A stretch of 64,000 nucleotides of DNA from Arthrobacter sp. Bi26. Its GTDB lineage: Bacteria > Actinomycetota > Actinomycetes > Actinomycetales > Micrococcaceae. The DNA is taken from the NCBI RefSeq assembly GCF_918697925.1, contig NZ_CAKKMF010000001.1, forward strand, positions 1 to 64,000. The letters run 5' to 3'. Position 1 is the first letter of the stretch; every line of letters begins with the position of its first letter. The notes under the pieces are model-generated. The model was not told the origin of the DNA and did not search any database. It saw only the letters and a program-made list of their open reading frames with translations. This document shows, one piece after another, positions 1 through 8,053 of the stretch. The position numbers and the translations under genes are program-made.

Positions 1-1
1 G

Positions 2-745
2 GCAGGGGCAGCGGGAGCCGGAATCGATCCACTCGCTGGGCAACAGGAGGAACGTGCCCTGCTGGAGCAGCTCGCCCGGGCCCTCAAAACCGTGTCAGGC
101 AGCGCTTTGACCGCGAGCATCCGGTCCGGATCGGTCGGCATGATCCTGGCCGTTCCTGCGAAGCAATTGGAGGACCCGACCCTCCAGCGTCTCGCCGATG
201 CCCTCGCGGGCAGCGACACGCCACCCGGCCCACCCGTCCGCGGAGCCCGGCCCGGCAGAGGTCTGCCCGGCGGAGGCTGGGCCGGCAATCCGGCGGAGGC
301 GACATGGAGCATCGGCGTGGGGCACCTGAGGGGTTCCTTGCTCGAAGCGGCGGCGGGCATTGACGAAGCCGCCCACGTCGCCGAAACCGCGGCGACGCTG
401 CGGGGTGATCGGAAGCCGTTCTACCGGGCGACGGACGTCCGGCTTCGGGGGCTGCTGGCCCTGCTGCGCAAGGATCCGCGGGTGCAGCAGTTCGCGGAGT
501 CAGAACTGGAGGGTGTCCTGCAGGCCGACGCCCGGGACGGCGGCGGGCAGCTGGAACTGCTGGGCCGCTACCTCGAGTCCGGCGGCAACAAAGCGGCTCT
601 GGCCCGCACCGGCTATCTCAGCCGCCCGACACTGTACGCGCGGCTGGCCCGCCTTGAAGAGCTCCTCGGCGTGGACCTCGACGACGCGGAGTCCCGGACG
701 TCGCTGCACGTCGCCCTACTCCTGCACCGGCTCCGGGGCCTGTGA
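2..745 (+). CDS. PucR-type transcriptional regulator, 3' part only
   Basis: The reading frame is open to the first bases of the window, so the 5' end lies outside it; 247 codons are visible. The last ~60 residues form the PucR C-terminal helix-turn-helix, with the family pattern LLGRYLESGGNKAALA followed by LSRPTLYARLARLEELLG. The upstream part is the variable region of such regulators and cannot be assigned. PucR proteins activate purine or ureide catabolic genes, and the genes downstream (N-carbamoyl hydrolase, amidase) fit such a role, but that link is inference. A GTG at 92 is an alternative start but has no clear Shine-Dalgarno sequence, and the frame continues upstream of it. Confidence 0.75.
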   Translation, partial: AGAAGAGIDPLAGQQEERALLEQLARALKTVSGSALTASIRSGSVGMILAVPAKQLEDPTLQRLADALAGSDTPPGPPVRGARPGRGLPGGGWAGNPAEATWSIGVGHLRGSLLEAAAGIDEAAHVAETAATLRGDRKPFYRATDVRLRGLLALLRKDPRVQQFAESELEGVLQADARDGGGQLELLGRYLESGGNKAALARTGYLSRPTLYARLARLEELLGVDLDDAESRTSLHVALLLHRLRGL

Positions 746-780
746 CCGCGCGGATCCGCGCAGAATGCGAGCATTGACGA

Positions 781-1698
781 ATGGCGAAGCCCTTTACCTT
801 GACCCAGCTGCGGTATTTCGCGGTGGTGGCCGAGCTCGAAAACATGACTGCGGCGGCCGAAAGGCTGCTCGTGACCCAGTCCACCCTGTCCACCGCCATG
901 GCCCAGCTTGAAGCAAGTTTGTCGACGCAGCTGTTTGTCCGGCTCAGGACGCGCGGCCTGCGCCTGACGCCGTCCGGCCGGCAGCTGGCCCAGGACATCA
1001 AGGTGCTGCTGGAGCATGCGGACTCGCTGTACGAGTCAGCCCGCGGGCTTGCGACAAGCCTGGTCGGAGAGCTCAAAGTGGGCGTGTTTTCGCCCCTGGC
1101 GCCCTTCAGGCTTCCCGCAATCCTGCAGACCTTCGAAGTTCAGCATCCGGGAGTCGAGGTCTCCTTCCTGGAAGCCGATCTGGCGAGCCTGCAGACGGCC
1201 CTCCTCGAAGGGCAGTGCGATGTCGCGCTGATGTACGGTCTCGGCCGGGGCCGGGGCTTCACACACACGGTGCTCGAGCGCGTGCCCCCTCATGTGCTGG
1301 TCCATGCTGAACACCCCGCGGCGTCCCGGCCCGAGCGAAGCATCGCACTGAAGGATCTCGACGGCGAACCCGCGGTGGTGCTGGATCTGCCGCACAGCCG
1401 GGAATACTACGAGCAGCTGTACGCGATCGCGGGGGTGCTTCCCAATGTCCGGCACCGCTTTGCCGGGTATGAGACGGTGCGCTCGTTTGTGGCGAAGGGC
1501 CACGGCTACGCCATGCTGAACCAGCGGCTCCACAGCGACATGACGTATTCCGGCGGCAGGGTGGTTGCCCTGACCCTGACGGATGACTTCCCGCCAATCG
1601 AGGTGATGCTGGTCCGGCCCGAGGGAGTGCAACCCACCCGCCGGGCACTGGCCTTTGAGGAGACCTGCATCCGGCTCTACGGTGCCGCCCGGCACTAG
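781..1698 (+). CDS. LysR family transcriptional regulator
   Basis: A 305-residue protein of normal LysR length. Residues ~5-65 are the winged helix-turn-helix (TLTQLRYFAVVAE, then AAAERLLVTQSTLSTAMAQL, ending in the LTPSGR segment). Residues ~90-300 are the two-lobed effector-binding domain. It follows the PucR-like gene by 35 nt and precedes a catabolic transporter/hydrolase set on the same strand. The long gap after it contains an inverted repeat that could be its operator. The effector cannot be told from sequence; a carbamoylated amino acid, ureide or amide is a guess from the neighbours. Confidence 0.88.
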   Translation: MAKPFTLTQLRYFAVVAELENMTAAAERLLVTQSTLSTAMAQLEASLSTQLFVRLRTRGLRLTPSGRQLAQDIKVLLEHADSLYESARGLATSLVGELKVGVFSPLAPFRLPAILQTFEVQHPGVEVSFLEADLASLQTALLEGQCDVALMYGLGRGRGFTHTVLERVPPHVLVHAEHPAASRPERSIALKDLDGEPAVVLDLPHSREYYEQLYAIAGVLPNVRHRFAGYETVRSFVAKGHGYAMLNQRLHSDMTYSGGRVVALTLTDDFPPIEVMLVRPEGVQPTRRALAFEETCIRLYGAARH

Positions 1699-1765
1699 CC
1701 CGGCGGATTCCCCGTGCCCACCGACTGTGACTGCGAAAATCCGCAGCGATTGGCATCGATGAAAT

Positions 1766-1793
1766 CGATTGATTTGGCCAAAACAATCAATTG
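1766..1793. promoter_or_regulatory. Inverted-repeat operator candidate
   Basis: ATTGATT (1768-1774) and AATCAAT (1785-1791) are perfect inverted arms 10 nt apart. The symmetry extends to CGATTGATT/AATCAATTG with one mismatch. Two further ATCGAT hexamers lie at 1755-1760 and 1764-1769. The site is in an AT-richer stretch between the LysR gene and the transporter operon, as expected for a LysR operator, but no binding partner is proven. Confidence 0.5.
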
Positions 1794-1799
1794 GACAGA

Positions 1800-1815
1800 T
1801 GTGAACCGGATCACA
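1800..1815. promoter_or_regulatory. Perfect CRP/GlxR-type site (TGTGA-N6-TCACA)
   Basis: TGTGA at 1800-1804 and TCACA at 1811-1815 are separated by ACCGGA. This is the exact consensus half-site pair and spacing of the CRP/GlxR family. It lies 7 nt after the inverted repeat and about 110 nt before the leader ORF, so cAMP-dependent control of the uptake operon is plausible. The rest of the 1699-1928 gap shows no gene. Confidence 0.55.
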
Positions 1816-1928
1816 CAAAGTTGGTCCAGTGCGGTGGTGCCGGCGGGAGTCCAACGGCAAATCCCGCGCAATGACGGCCCTTGGCCGAGTCCCGAAGCGC
1901 GACAACCATGTTGATCAAAGGAGATTCA

Positions 1929-2078
1929 ATGGTTCCGATTCACGCCCCAGGTGTCCGACTTATGTCCGGACCGTGGCTTGCCGGCAACACAGCGGCAACA
2001 TCAGCAGATTTCATTTCCCGGGCCCGTAACACGGCAGGGAACTTCGGAAACACGGCGCCTCTAGCGTGGCTGTCATGA
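1929..2078 (+). CDS. Leader ORF, 49 aa, overlapping the transporter start
   Basis: An ATG at 1929 is preceded 5 nt upstream by AAAGGAG (1917-1923), one of the best Shine-Dalgarno sequences in the window. The frame runs 49 codons and its TGA (2076-2078) overlaps an ATG (2075-2077) of the MHS transporter in the ATGA arrangement. The transporter has no obvious ribosome binding site of its own, so translational coupling is likely. The peptide begins MVPIHAPGVRLMSG and has no membrane segment or known domain. It could be a regulatory leader peptide or simply a coupling cistron. No function is assigned. Confidence 0.5.
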   Translation: MVPIHAPGVRLMSGPWLAGNTAATSADFISRARNTAGNFGNTAPLAWLS

Positions 2079-3445
2079 CGATCAACGACATCAAGGACCA
2101 GCCGGTGTCCGCTTCCCAGACCACACCGTCCGCCCCGGCCCTGGACAAGGACGCTCCGCGGTCCGGACCTCTCGGCATCACCAAGATGCAGAAGCGGGTC
2201 CTCGCAGGCGGCAGCATCGGGCAGTTCATCGAATTCTACGATTTCACGCTCTACGGCCTCACCGCCGTCATCTTCTCCCAACTGTTTTTCCCCGGCAGCA
2301 ACCCGGTCACGGCCATGCTTGCCACGTTCGCCACCTTCGGCGTCGCCTTCGTGGTCCGTCCCATCGGCGGCCTGTTCTTCGGCGCGCTCGGCGACCGGAT
2401 CGGCCGCCGCCGGGTCCTGACCATCACGCTCGTCGCCATCGGCGGGGCCACCGCCTTGATGGGGCTGCTGCCGACCTACGGCCAGATCGGCGCCTGGGCA
2501 CCGGTGTTGCTGGTCCTCTGCCGGCTGATCCAGGGCTTCTCCGCCGGCGGCGAATCCGTGGGAGCACCCTCGTTTGTCTTCGAGCACGCCCCGGTCAGCC
2601 GCCGCGGGTTCTGGCTCAACATCACCATCGCCGCCACTGCGCTGCCCTCTGTCGTCGCCGGTTCGATGATCCTCATCCTGAGCCAGTCAATGCCCAACGA
2701 GGCCTTCATGGCGTGGGGCTGGCGCCTGCCGTTCCTGCTGGCACTGCCGCTCGCCCTGTTCGGCGTCTGGATCCGCAGCCGGACGGTGGAAAGCGATGCG
2801 TTCAATGAGGCCAAGGCTGCCCGGACCAAGGAATTCAGCCCGGTCCGCGAAGCCTTCCGCGAAAACCGGCTCCGTATGGTCCAGGTCATCTTCGTCATGG
2901 GCCTGACCGCAATGGGCTTCTACTTCCTCTCGGCCTATTTCGTCTCCTATGTCCAGACCACGGGCCACCTGAGCCGTGAACAGTCCCTCCTGGTCAACGC
3001 CGCCGCTCTCGCGCTCTACGCCGTCCTGCTTCCTTTCGGTGGCCGGCTGGGCGACCGCTTCGGCCGCAAACCGATGCTCATTGCCGGTTCAGCCGCGCTG
3101 GCCCTGCTTTCAGTGCCGAGCTTCATGCTGGTGACCAGCGGAAGCCTCCCTCTTGCCCTCCTGGGCCAGTCCCTCTTCGTGGTGGCGCTCTGCATCTACG
3201 GCGGAGGCTGCTACACCTTCTTCGTTGAAATCTTCACCACCCGCACCCGCTTCACGTCGGCGGCAATCAGCTACAACGGCGCCTACGCGCTCTTCGGCGG
3301 CACAGCACCGTTCATCGGGACCGCCCTGGTCGGCGGCACCGGAGTGCCTCACGCGCCCGGCTTCTACATGGCCGCGGCCGCCGCCGTCGTGCTCCTGCTG
3401 GTGCTCTTCACCAAGGTTCCCGAGACGCGCGGCCGCATGGGCTAA
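2075..3445 (+). CDS. MHS-family MFS metabolite:proton symporter
   Basis: About 456 residues with 12 predicted membrane helices. The first helix region carries the MHS hallmark IGQFIEFYDFTLYG, and the loop after helix 2 has the MFS signature GALGDRIGRRRVL. MHS members import small organic acids and related metabolites with protons. The start is taken at ATG 2075, coupled to the leader ORF; GTG 2066 is an in-frame alternative. The M20 hydrolase begins 45 nt downstream, so this is probably the uptake step for that enzyme's substrate. Substrate specificity is not visible. Confidence 0.87.
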   Translation: MTINDIKDQPVSASQTTPSAPALDKDAPRSGPLGITKMQKRVLAGGSIGQFIEFYDFTLYGLTAVIFSQLFFPGSNPVTAMLATFATFGVAFVVRPIGGLFFGALGDRIGRRRVLTITLVAIGGATALMGLLPTYGQIGAWAPVLLVLCRLIQGFSAGGESVGAPSFVFEHAPVSRRGFWLNITIAATALPSVVAGSMILILSQSMPNEAFMAWGWRLPFLLALPLALFGVWIRSRTVESDAFNEAKAARTKEFSPVREAFRENRLRMVQVIFVMGLTAMGFYFLSAYFVSYVQTTGHLSREQSLLVNAAALALYAVLLPFGGRLGDRFGRKPMLIAGSAALALLSVPSFMLVTSGSLPLALLGQSLFVVALCIYGGGCYTFFVEIFTTRTRFTSAAISYNGAYALFGGTAPFIGTALVGGTGVPHAPGFYMAAAAAVVLLLVLFTKVPETRGRMG

Positions 3446-3490
3446 GCCCGCCGCCCCACCCTCTCCACCGCAACCTACAAAGGATTTCCC

Positions 3491-4756
3491 ATGACTTCAG
3501 CAGCTTTCCTCGAAGACTTCCACCACGTGGCCACCATCGGCGCCACCCCCGACAACGGCGTCGACCGCCAGGCGGCAACCCCGGAGGATGCGCAGACACG
3601 CCACTGGTTCGCCGGGTGGGTGCGTGACGCCGGATGGGAACTCCGGGTGGACGGGATCGGCAACATGTTCGGGCTGCTGGAGTGGACGCCGGGGGCGCCC
3701 TATGTGCTGATCGGATCCCACCTGGACAGCCAGCCGCTCGGGGGCCGGTTCGACGGCGCGTACGGTGTCGTCGCCGCCCTGCACGCGGCCCGGCGTCTGG
3801 ACGCCGAGGTTGCGGAGGGCGGGCCCGCGCCGCGGTTCAACCTGGCCGTAGTGAACTGGTTCAACGAGGAGGGCGGCCGGTTCGCGCCGAGCATCATGGG
3901 AAGTTCGGTGTTTGCGGGACTCCTGCAGCGGGAACAGATGCTGGATGTGGCGGACCTGCAAGGCGTCACAGTCCGTGAGGCGCTGGATGGCATCGGGTAC
4001 CTCGGCACCTCTGACGGGCCCGAGGCCGCCGGCTACGCCGAGATCCACATCGAGCAGGGCAGGATCCTGGAACGCGAGGGCATCTCCATCGGCCTGGTGG
4101 ACAGCAGCTGGTACACCCAGAAACTGGACATCGAAGTGCTCGGCGAACAGTCGCACACCGGAGCGACGGCCATGGCCGACCGGCACGACGCCCTGGTGGC
4201 AGCCTCCAAGATCATTCTTATGGTGCACGACGTCACGGCTGAGTTCGCCGAGGAGGCCCTCGTCTCATCCGTGGGCCAGCTGACCCTCGAACCGAACTCG
4301 CCCATTGTGGTGGCCCGTAGGGTCCACCTCGTCGCCGACCTCCGCTCCGGCGATCCGGACATCGTCAAGGCGGCCCGCGCCAAACTCATCGAGGACATCG
4401 ATGCGCTGGCACGCGAGCACGACATCAAAGTCAATGTGAAGGACTTCGACATCCGGCCGATCCGCCGCTTCCCCGAAGGCGGGATCGAACTCGCGGACAA
4501 GGTGGCTGCAGACCTGGGCCTTTCCGCGCGGCGGATCCAGACCATGGCCGGCCACGATTCCGTTGCCATGAACACAGTGGCGCCGTCGGTCATGCTCTTC
4601 ATCCCCAGCGTGGACGGCGTCTCGCACTGCGAACGGGAGTTCAGCACCGACGAGGACATGGTTGCCGGCGTGGACATGCTCACTGGGGTGGCCCGGGACC
4701 TGGTTGCCGGCGCCCTGGCCGAAGCCTCCTCCGAGCCGGCAGCGGCCTTGGCATGA
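3491..4756 (+). CDS. M20-family Zn-dependent hydrolase (N-carbamoyl-L-amino acid/allantoate amidohydrolase type)
   Basis: A 421-residue binuclear-metal amidohydrolase. Metal-binding motifs are in family order: GSHLDS (H77), RFDGAYG (D88), NWFNEEGGRF (E126/E127), HIEQG (H186) and, near the C-terminus, SHCERE. The central region, including GEQSHTGATAM, is the dimerisation domain. Family members hydrolyse N-carbamoyl amino acids, allantoate, ureidoglycolate or beta-ureidopropionate; the sequence does not decide among them. The AAGGA ribosome binding site is just before ATG 3491. The gene overlaps the following amidase by 4 nt, so the two enzymes are co-translated and probably act in sequence. 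Confidence 0.85.
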   Translation: MTSAAFLEDFHHVATIGATPDNGVDRQAATPEDAQTRHWFAGWVRDAGWELRVDGIGNMFGLLEWTPGAPYVLIGSHLDSQPLGGRFDGAYGVVAALHAARRLDAEVAEGGPAPRFNLAVVNWFNEEGGRFAPSIMGSSVFAGLLQREQMLDVADLQGVTVREALDGIGYLGTSDGPEAAGYAEIHIEQGRILEREGISIGLVDSSWYTQKLDIEVLGEQSHTGATAMADRHDALVAASKIILMVHDVTAEFAEEALVSSVGQLTLEPNSPIVVARRVHLVADLRSGDPDIVKAARAKLIEDIDALAREHDIKVNVKDFDIRPIRRFPEGGIELADKVAADLGLSARRIQTMAGHDSVAMNTVAPSVMLFIPSVDGVSHCEREFSTDEDMVAGVDMLTGVARDLVAGALAEASSEPAAALA

Positions 4757-6192
4757 CCGAGCTGCACTACCTCGACGCCGGCACGGCCCTGCGGCTTTTC
4801 CGCTCCCGGGAGCTCTCGCCGGTGGAGCTCATGGAAGCGGTGATCACCAGGACCGAGGCCGTCAACGGCGGCATCAACGCCCTGACGGAGACCCTGTTCG
4901 AAGAGGCGCTCCCGGCAGCACGGCAGGCCGCTGCCCGGTATGCGCGGGGCAGGGACCTCACACCCCTGCTGGGGCTGCCGGTGGCCGCCAAGGAAAAGCA
5001 CGGGCTCCGGGGACGCACCCTTTCGCAGGGGCTCGTAGCCCGCAAGGGGGAGCTCGCGCACGCGGACCATCCCGTCATCGACCGAATCCGGCGTGCCGGC
5101 GGCATCATCCATGCCCGCACCACCACGCCCGAATACAGCTGCGCCACCGTCACCCACAGTCCCCTGTGGGGAGTCACGCGCAATCCCTGGAACCGGCAGT
5201 ATTCCCCGGGCGGCTCCTCCGGCGGTTCCGGGGCGGCACTGGCCGCCGGGCTGGCGCCGCTGGCCACCGCCTCCGACATCGCGGGTTCAACCCGCCTGCC
5301 GGCGTCGTTCACCGGGACCGTCGGCTACAAGGCGCCCTACGGAAGGATTCCCGGCCTGGCCCCGCTCTCCGCGGACCACTACCGCGGCGACGGCCCGATG
5401 GCACGGACCGTGGCGGACGCAGCCTTGCTGGCGAACGTCATGGCGGGCCGTCATCCGGGCGACCACACCTCCCTCGCCGGGAGTCCGGCGTTGTCCTGCC
5501 CGCCGGGTGCTGACACCGCCTCGGCAGTGGCCGGCATGCGCATCGCTCTCTGCATCCGGCTGGGGAACTATCCCGTCGCCGCGGATGTTGAGGCCAATAC
5601 GCGCGGCGTGGCAACGGCCCTGCGTGATGCCGGCGCCGTGGTGGAAGAGATCGAGCTGCCCTGGACCACCGAGGACATCAGCCGGACAATGTTCACACAT
5701 TTCGGCTACCTCCTCGGTCCGGCCATGGAGGACGAGACCTCGGAGTCTCCCGAGCTGCTGGCCCCGTACACACGGCGGTTCATGGCGGACGCCCGGAAAG
5801 CCGCCGCGGAAAACCGGTTCGTCGACGGCATCCGGGCGGAAACCAGAATCCAGGCCGAGCTTGCCGCGGCGATGTCCGGCTTCGACGCCCTTCTCTGCCC
5901 GGCCTCGGCCGTGGCCGCCCTGGACGCGGACGGCATGTACCTTGACGGGATCGACGCCGGGGGCGAGCGGCTCGGGCACTACTGGCAGGGGCACATGACG
6001 GCGCCCTTCAACATCAGCAACCGCTGCCCCGTCCTGGCCGTGCCGAGCGGCATGGCCGACTGCGGCATCCCCACGGGTGTGCAGATCGTGGGCCATCCAT
6101 TCGAGGACGCCACAGTCTTCACGGTGGGTGCCGCCGTGGAGGCGGTGCGGCCCTGGGCAGGACGCCGTCCGGAGCTCCTGGTGAACAGCTAG
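4753..6192 (+). CDS. Amidase-signature family hydrolase
   Basis: A 479-residue member of the Ser-cisSer-Lys amidase family. The triad is visible: K80 in PVAAKEKHG, the cis-Ser in SPGGSSGGSG (S155) and the nucleophile in DIAGSTRLP (S179). The usual GGS before the nucleophile is AGS here, a conservative change. The start ATG overlaps the M20 hydrolase stop (ATGA). Substrates of the family range from aryl and aliphatic amides to carbamoyl compounds. With the upstream hydrolase and symporter it likely completes breakdown of an imported amide or ureide. It is less likely to be GatA, because no gatB or gatC is nearby. Confidence 0.85.
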   Translation: MTELHYLDAGTALRLFRSRELSPVELMEAVITRTEAVNGGINALTETLFEEALPAARQAAARYARGRDLTPLLGLPVAAKEKHGLRGRTLSQGLVARKGELAHADHPVIDRIRRAGGIIHARTTTPEYSCATVTHSPLWGVTRNPWNRQYSPGGSSGGSGAALAAGLAPLATASDIAGSTRLPASFTGTVGYKAPYGRIPGLAPLSADHYRGDGPMARTVADAALLANVMAGRHPGDHTSLAGSPALSCPPGADTASAVAGMRIALCIRLGNYPVAADVEANTRGVATALRDAGAVVEEIELPWTTEDISRTMFTHFGYLLGPAMEDETSESPELLAPYTRRFMADARKAAAENRFVDGIRAETRIQAELAAAMSGFDALLCPASAVAALDADGMYLDGIDAGGERLGHYWQGHMTAPFNISNRCPVLAVPSGMADCGIPTGVQIVGHPFEDATVFTVGAAVEAVRPWAGRRPELLVNS

Positions 6193-6239
6193 GCGCCCGG
6201 GCCCCGGCCGGTCCGTCCGTCCATGGGAAGATTGAACGC

Positions 6240-7922
6240 GTGGCTCATATTGACGTTTCCGGCATCGACTACTTCCTCTCCGACGGCACCCAGCTGCTCA
6301 ACGGCGTGACGTTCAAGGTCCCCGACGGCACCAAGACGGCGCTGATCGGGCCCAACGGAACCGGCAAGACCACGCTGTTCCGGATCATTTCCGGCGACCT
6401 CGTTGCGGATGAAGGCGTGATCGGCCGCTCCGGCAACATGGGGATCATGCGCCAGTTCGTGGGCCAGGTCCGGGATGAGTCCACCGTCCGCGACCTCCTG
6501 GTCTCCGCCGCCCCGCCCGCCCTGGCCGCCGCCGCGCGCACCGTCGACGAGGCAGAACTCGCCATGCTGGAGCACGACGACGAGCCCACCCAGATGGCCT
6601 ATGCCCAGGCCATCGTGGACTGGGGAGACGCCGGCGGCTACGACGTCGAGACCGTCTGGGACGAGGTCTGCATGGCCGCCCTCGGCCTGCCGTTTGACCG
6701 GGCGCAGCACCGCCCGGCGTCGAGCCTCTCCGGCGGCGAGCAGAAGCGGCTGGTGCTCGAGGCTCTCTTCGCCGGCCCGGACGAACTGCTGCTCCTGGAC
6801 GAGCCGGACAACTACCTCGACGTCCCGGGCAAGCGCTGGCTCGAGGCCAAGCTGAACGAGTCGAAGAAGACCGTGTTCTTCATCAGCCACGACCGTGAAC
6901 TGCTCAACAACGCCGCCGGCCGCATCGTCACGCTGGAACCGGGCATCAACGGCGCCGGGGCCTGGATCCACGGCGGCGGTTTCGGTTCCTACGTGGATGC
7001 CCGGGCCGACCGGAACGCGCGCTTCGAGGAGCTGCGCAAGCGTTGGGACGAGGAGCACGTAAAGCTCAAGGAACTCGTCAACATGTACAAGAACAAGGCC
7101 GCTTTCCGTTCCGACATGGCCAACCGCTATCACGCGGCCCAGACCCGGCTCGCGAAGTTCCTCGAGGCCGGTCCGCCCGAGGCCCTGCCGATCGAGCAGA
7201 ATGTGCAGATGCGGCTCAAGGGCGGGCGCACCGCCAAGCGCGCCGTCGTGGCGGAGAAACTGGAACTGACGGGCCTGATGAAGCCGTTCTCCACCGAGAT
7301 CTGGTTCGGCGACCGGGTGGGCGTCCTTGGTTCCAACGGTTCGGGCAAGAGCCACTTCCTGCGCCTGCTCGCCACCGGCGGCACGGATCCGGAACGGGAG
7401 CACCTGCCGGTGTCCGACGTCGAGATCGCGGAGGTGCCGCATGAGGGCACCGTGAAACTCGGCGCCCGGATCCGGCCCGGCTTCTTCGCCCAGACCCACG
7501 TCCGGCCCGACCTGCTGGGCAAGACCCTGCTCGAAATCCTGCACCGGGGCGACGAGCACCGCTCCGGCATGGGCCGCGAAGCCGCCGCCGGGGCGCTGGA
7601 CGGCTACGGGCTGGCAGCGCAGTCCGAGCAGAAGTACGAGTCCCTCTCCGGCGGCCAGCAGGCGCGGTTCCAGATCCTGTTGCTGCAGCTCTCCGGCGCC
7701 ACGCTGCTGCTGCTTGACGAACCCACGGACAACCTCGACCTGCACTCGGCCGAGGCCCTGGAACGGGCGATCGACCACTTCGAAGGCACCGTCCTGGCAG
7801 TCACCCACGACCGCTGGTTCGCCCGCACTTTCGACCGCTTCCTGGTCTTCGGCTCCGACGGCAGGGTCTACGAGTCCGCCGAACCGGTCTGGGACGAAAA
7901 GCGCGTCGAGCGCGCCCGCTAA
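6240..7922 (+). CDS. ABC-F family ATPase (two ATP-binding domains)
   Basis: A 560-residue soluble protein with two ABC cassettes and no membrane segments. The first Walker A is GPNGTGKTT near residues 37-45, with signature SLSGGEQKR and Walker B LLLLDEPDNYLD. The second has GSNGSGKS, SLSGGQQAR and LLLLDEPTDNLD. A charged inter-domain linker lies around residues 255-330. ABC-F proteins act on the ribosome, as translation factors or antibiotic-target protectors, rather than as transporters. The start is GTG 6240 with GGAAG upstream. A long hairpin follows the stop. Whether it is a housekeeping or resistance type cannot be judged. Confidence 0.88.
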   Translation: MAHIDVSGIDYFLSDGTQLLNGVTFKVPDGTKTALIGPNGTGKTTLFRIISGDLVADEGVIGRSGNMGIMRQFVGQVRDESTVRDLLVSAAPPALAAAARTVDEAELAMLEHDDEPTQMAYAQAIVDWGDAGGYDVETVWDEVCMAALGLPFDRAQHRPASSLSGGEQKRLVLEALFAGPDELLLLDEPDNYLDVPGKRWLEAKLNESKKTVFFISHDRELLNNAAGRIVTLEPGINGAGAWIHGGGFGSYVDARADRNARFEELRKRWDEEHVKLKELVNMYKNKAAFRSDMANRYHAAQTRLAKFLEAGPPEALPIEQNVQMRLKGGRTAKRAVVAEKLELTGLMKPFSTEIWFGDRVGVLGSNGSGKSHFLRLLATGGTDPEREHLPVSDVEIAEVPHEGTVKLGARIRPGFFAQTHVRPDLLGKTLLEILHRGDEHRSGMGREAAAGALDGYGLAAQSEQKYESLSGGQQARFQILLLQLSGATLLLLDEPTDNLDLHSAEALERAIDHFEGTVLAVTHDRWFARTFDRFLVFGSDGRVYESAEPVWDEKRVERAR

Positions 7923-7932
7923 GCCAACAAGC

Positions 7933-7994
7933 AACGCGGCGTCACTTAACGCCCATCCCCGAGGGGTTTCTGGGGCGCCAAGTGACCCCGCGTT
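7933..7994. terminator. Long imperfect hairpin after the ABC-F gene
   Basis: Arms AACGCGGCGTCACTT (7933-7947) and AAGTGACCCCGCGTT (7980-7994) pair with one mismatch. They enclose a second stem of CGCCC/GGGGCG type and an apical CCCC-GA-GGGG. It follows the ABC-F stop directly and precedes the DeoR promoter. It probably ends transcription. It could instead be a dispersed palindromic repeat of this genus, which needs a genome search. Confidence 0.55.
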
Positions 7995-8014
7995 TGCTCT
8001 TTGGGTCGCGCAAC

Positions 8015-8053
8015 AAATGATTAAATGATCACAAACCGTTAGCATTTGATCAT
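8015..8053. promoter_or_regulatory. DeoR operator candidate with TGATCA repeats
   Basis: AAATGATTAAATGATCA (8015-8031) contains two direct AAATGAT copies. ATTTGATCAT (8044-8053) is the inverted partner of ATGATCA. The second TGATCA reaches into the ATG of the DeoR gene at 8052. Repeats overlapping a regulator's own start suggest autorepression. Confidence 0.45.
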
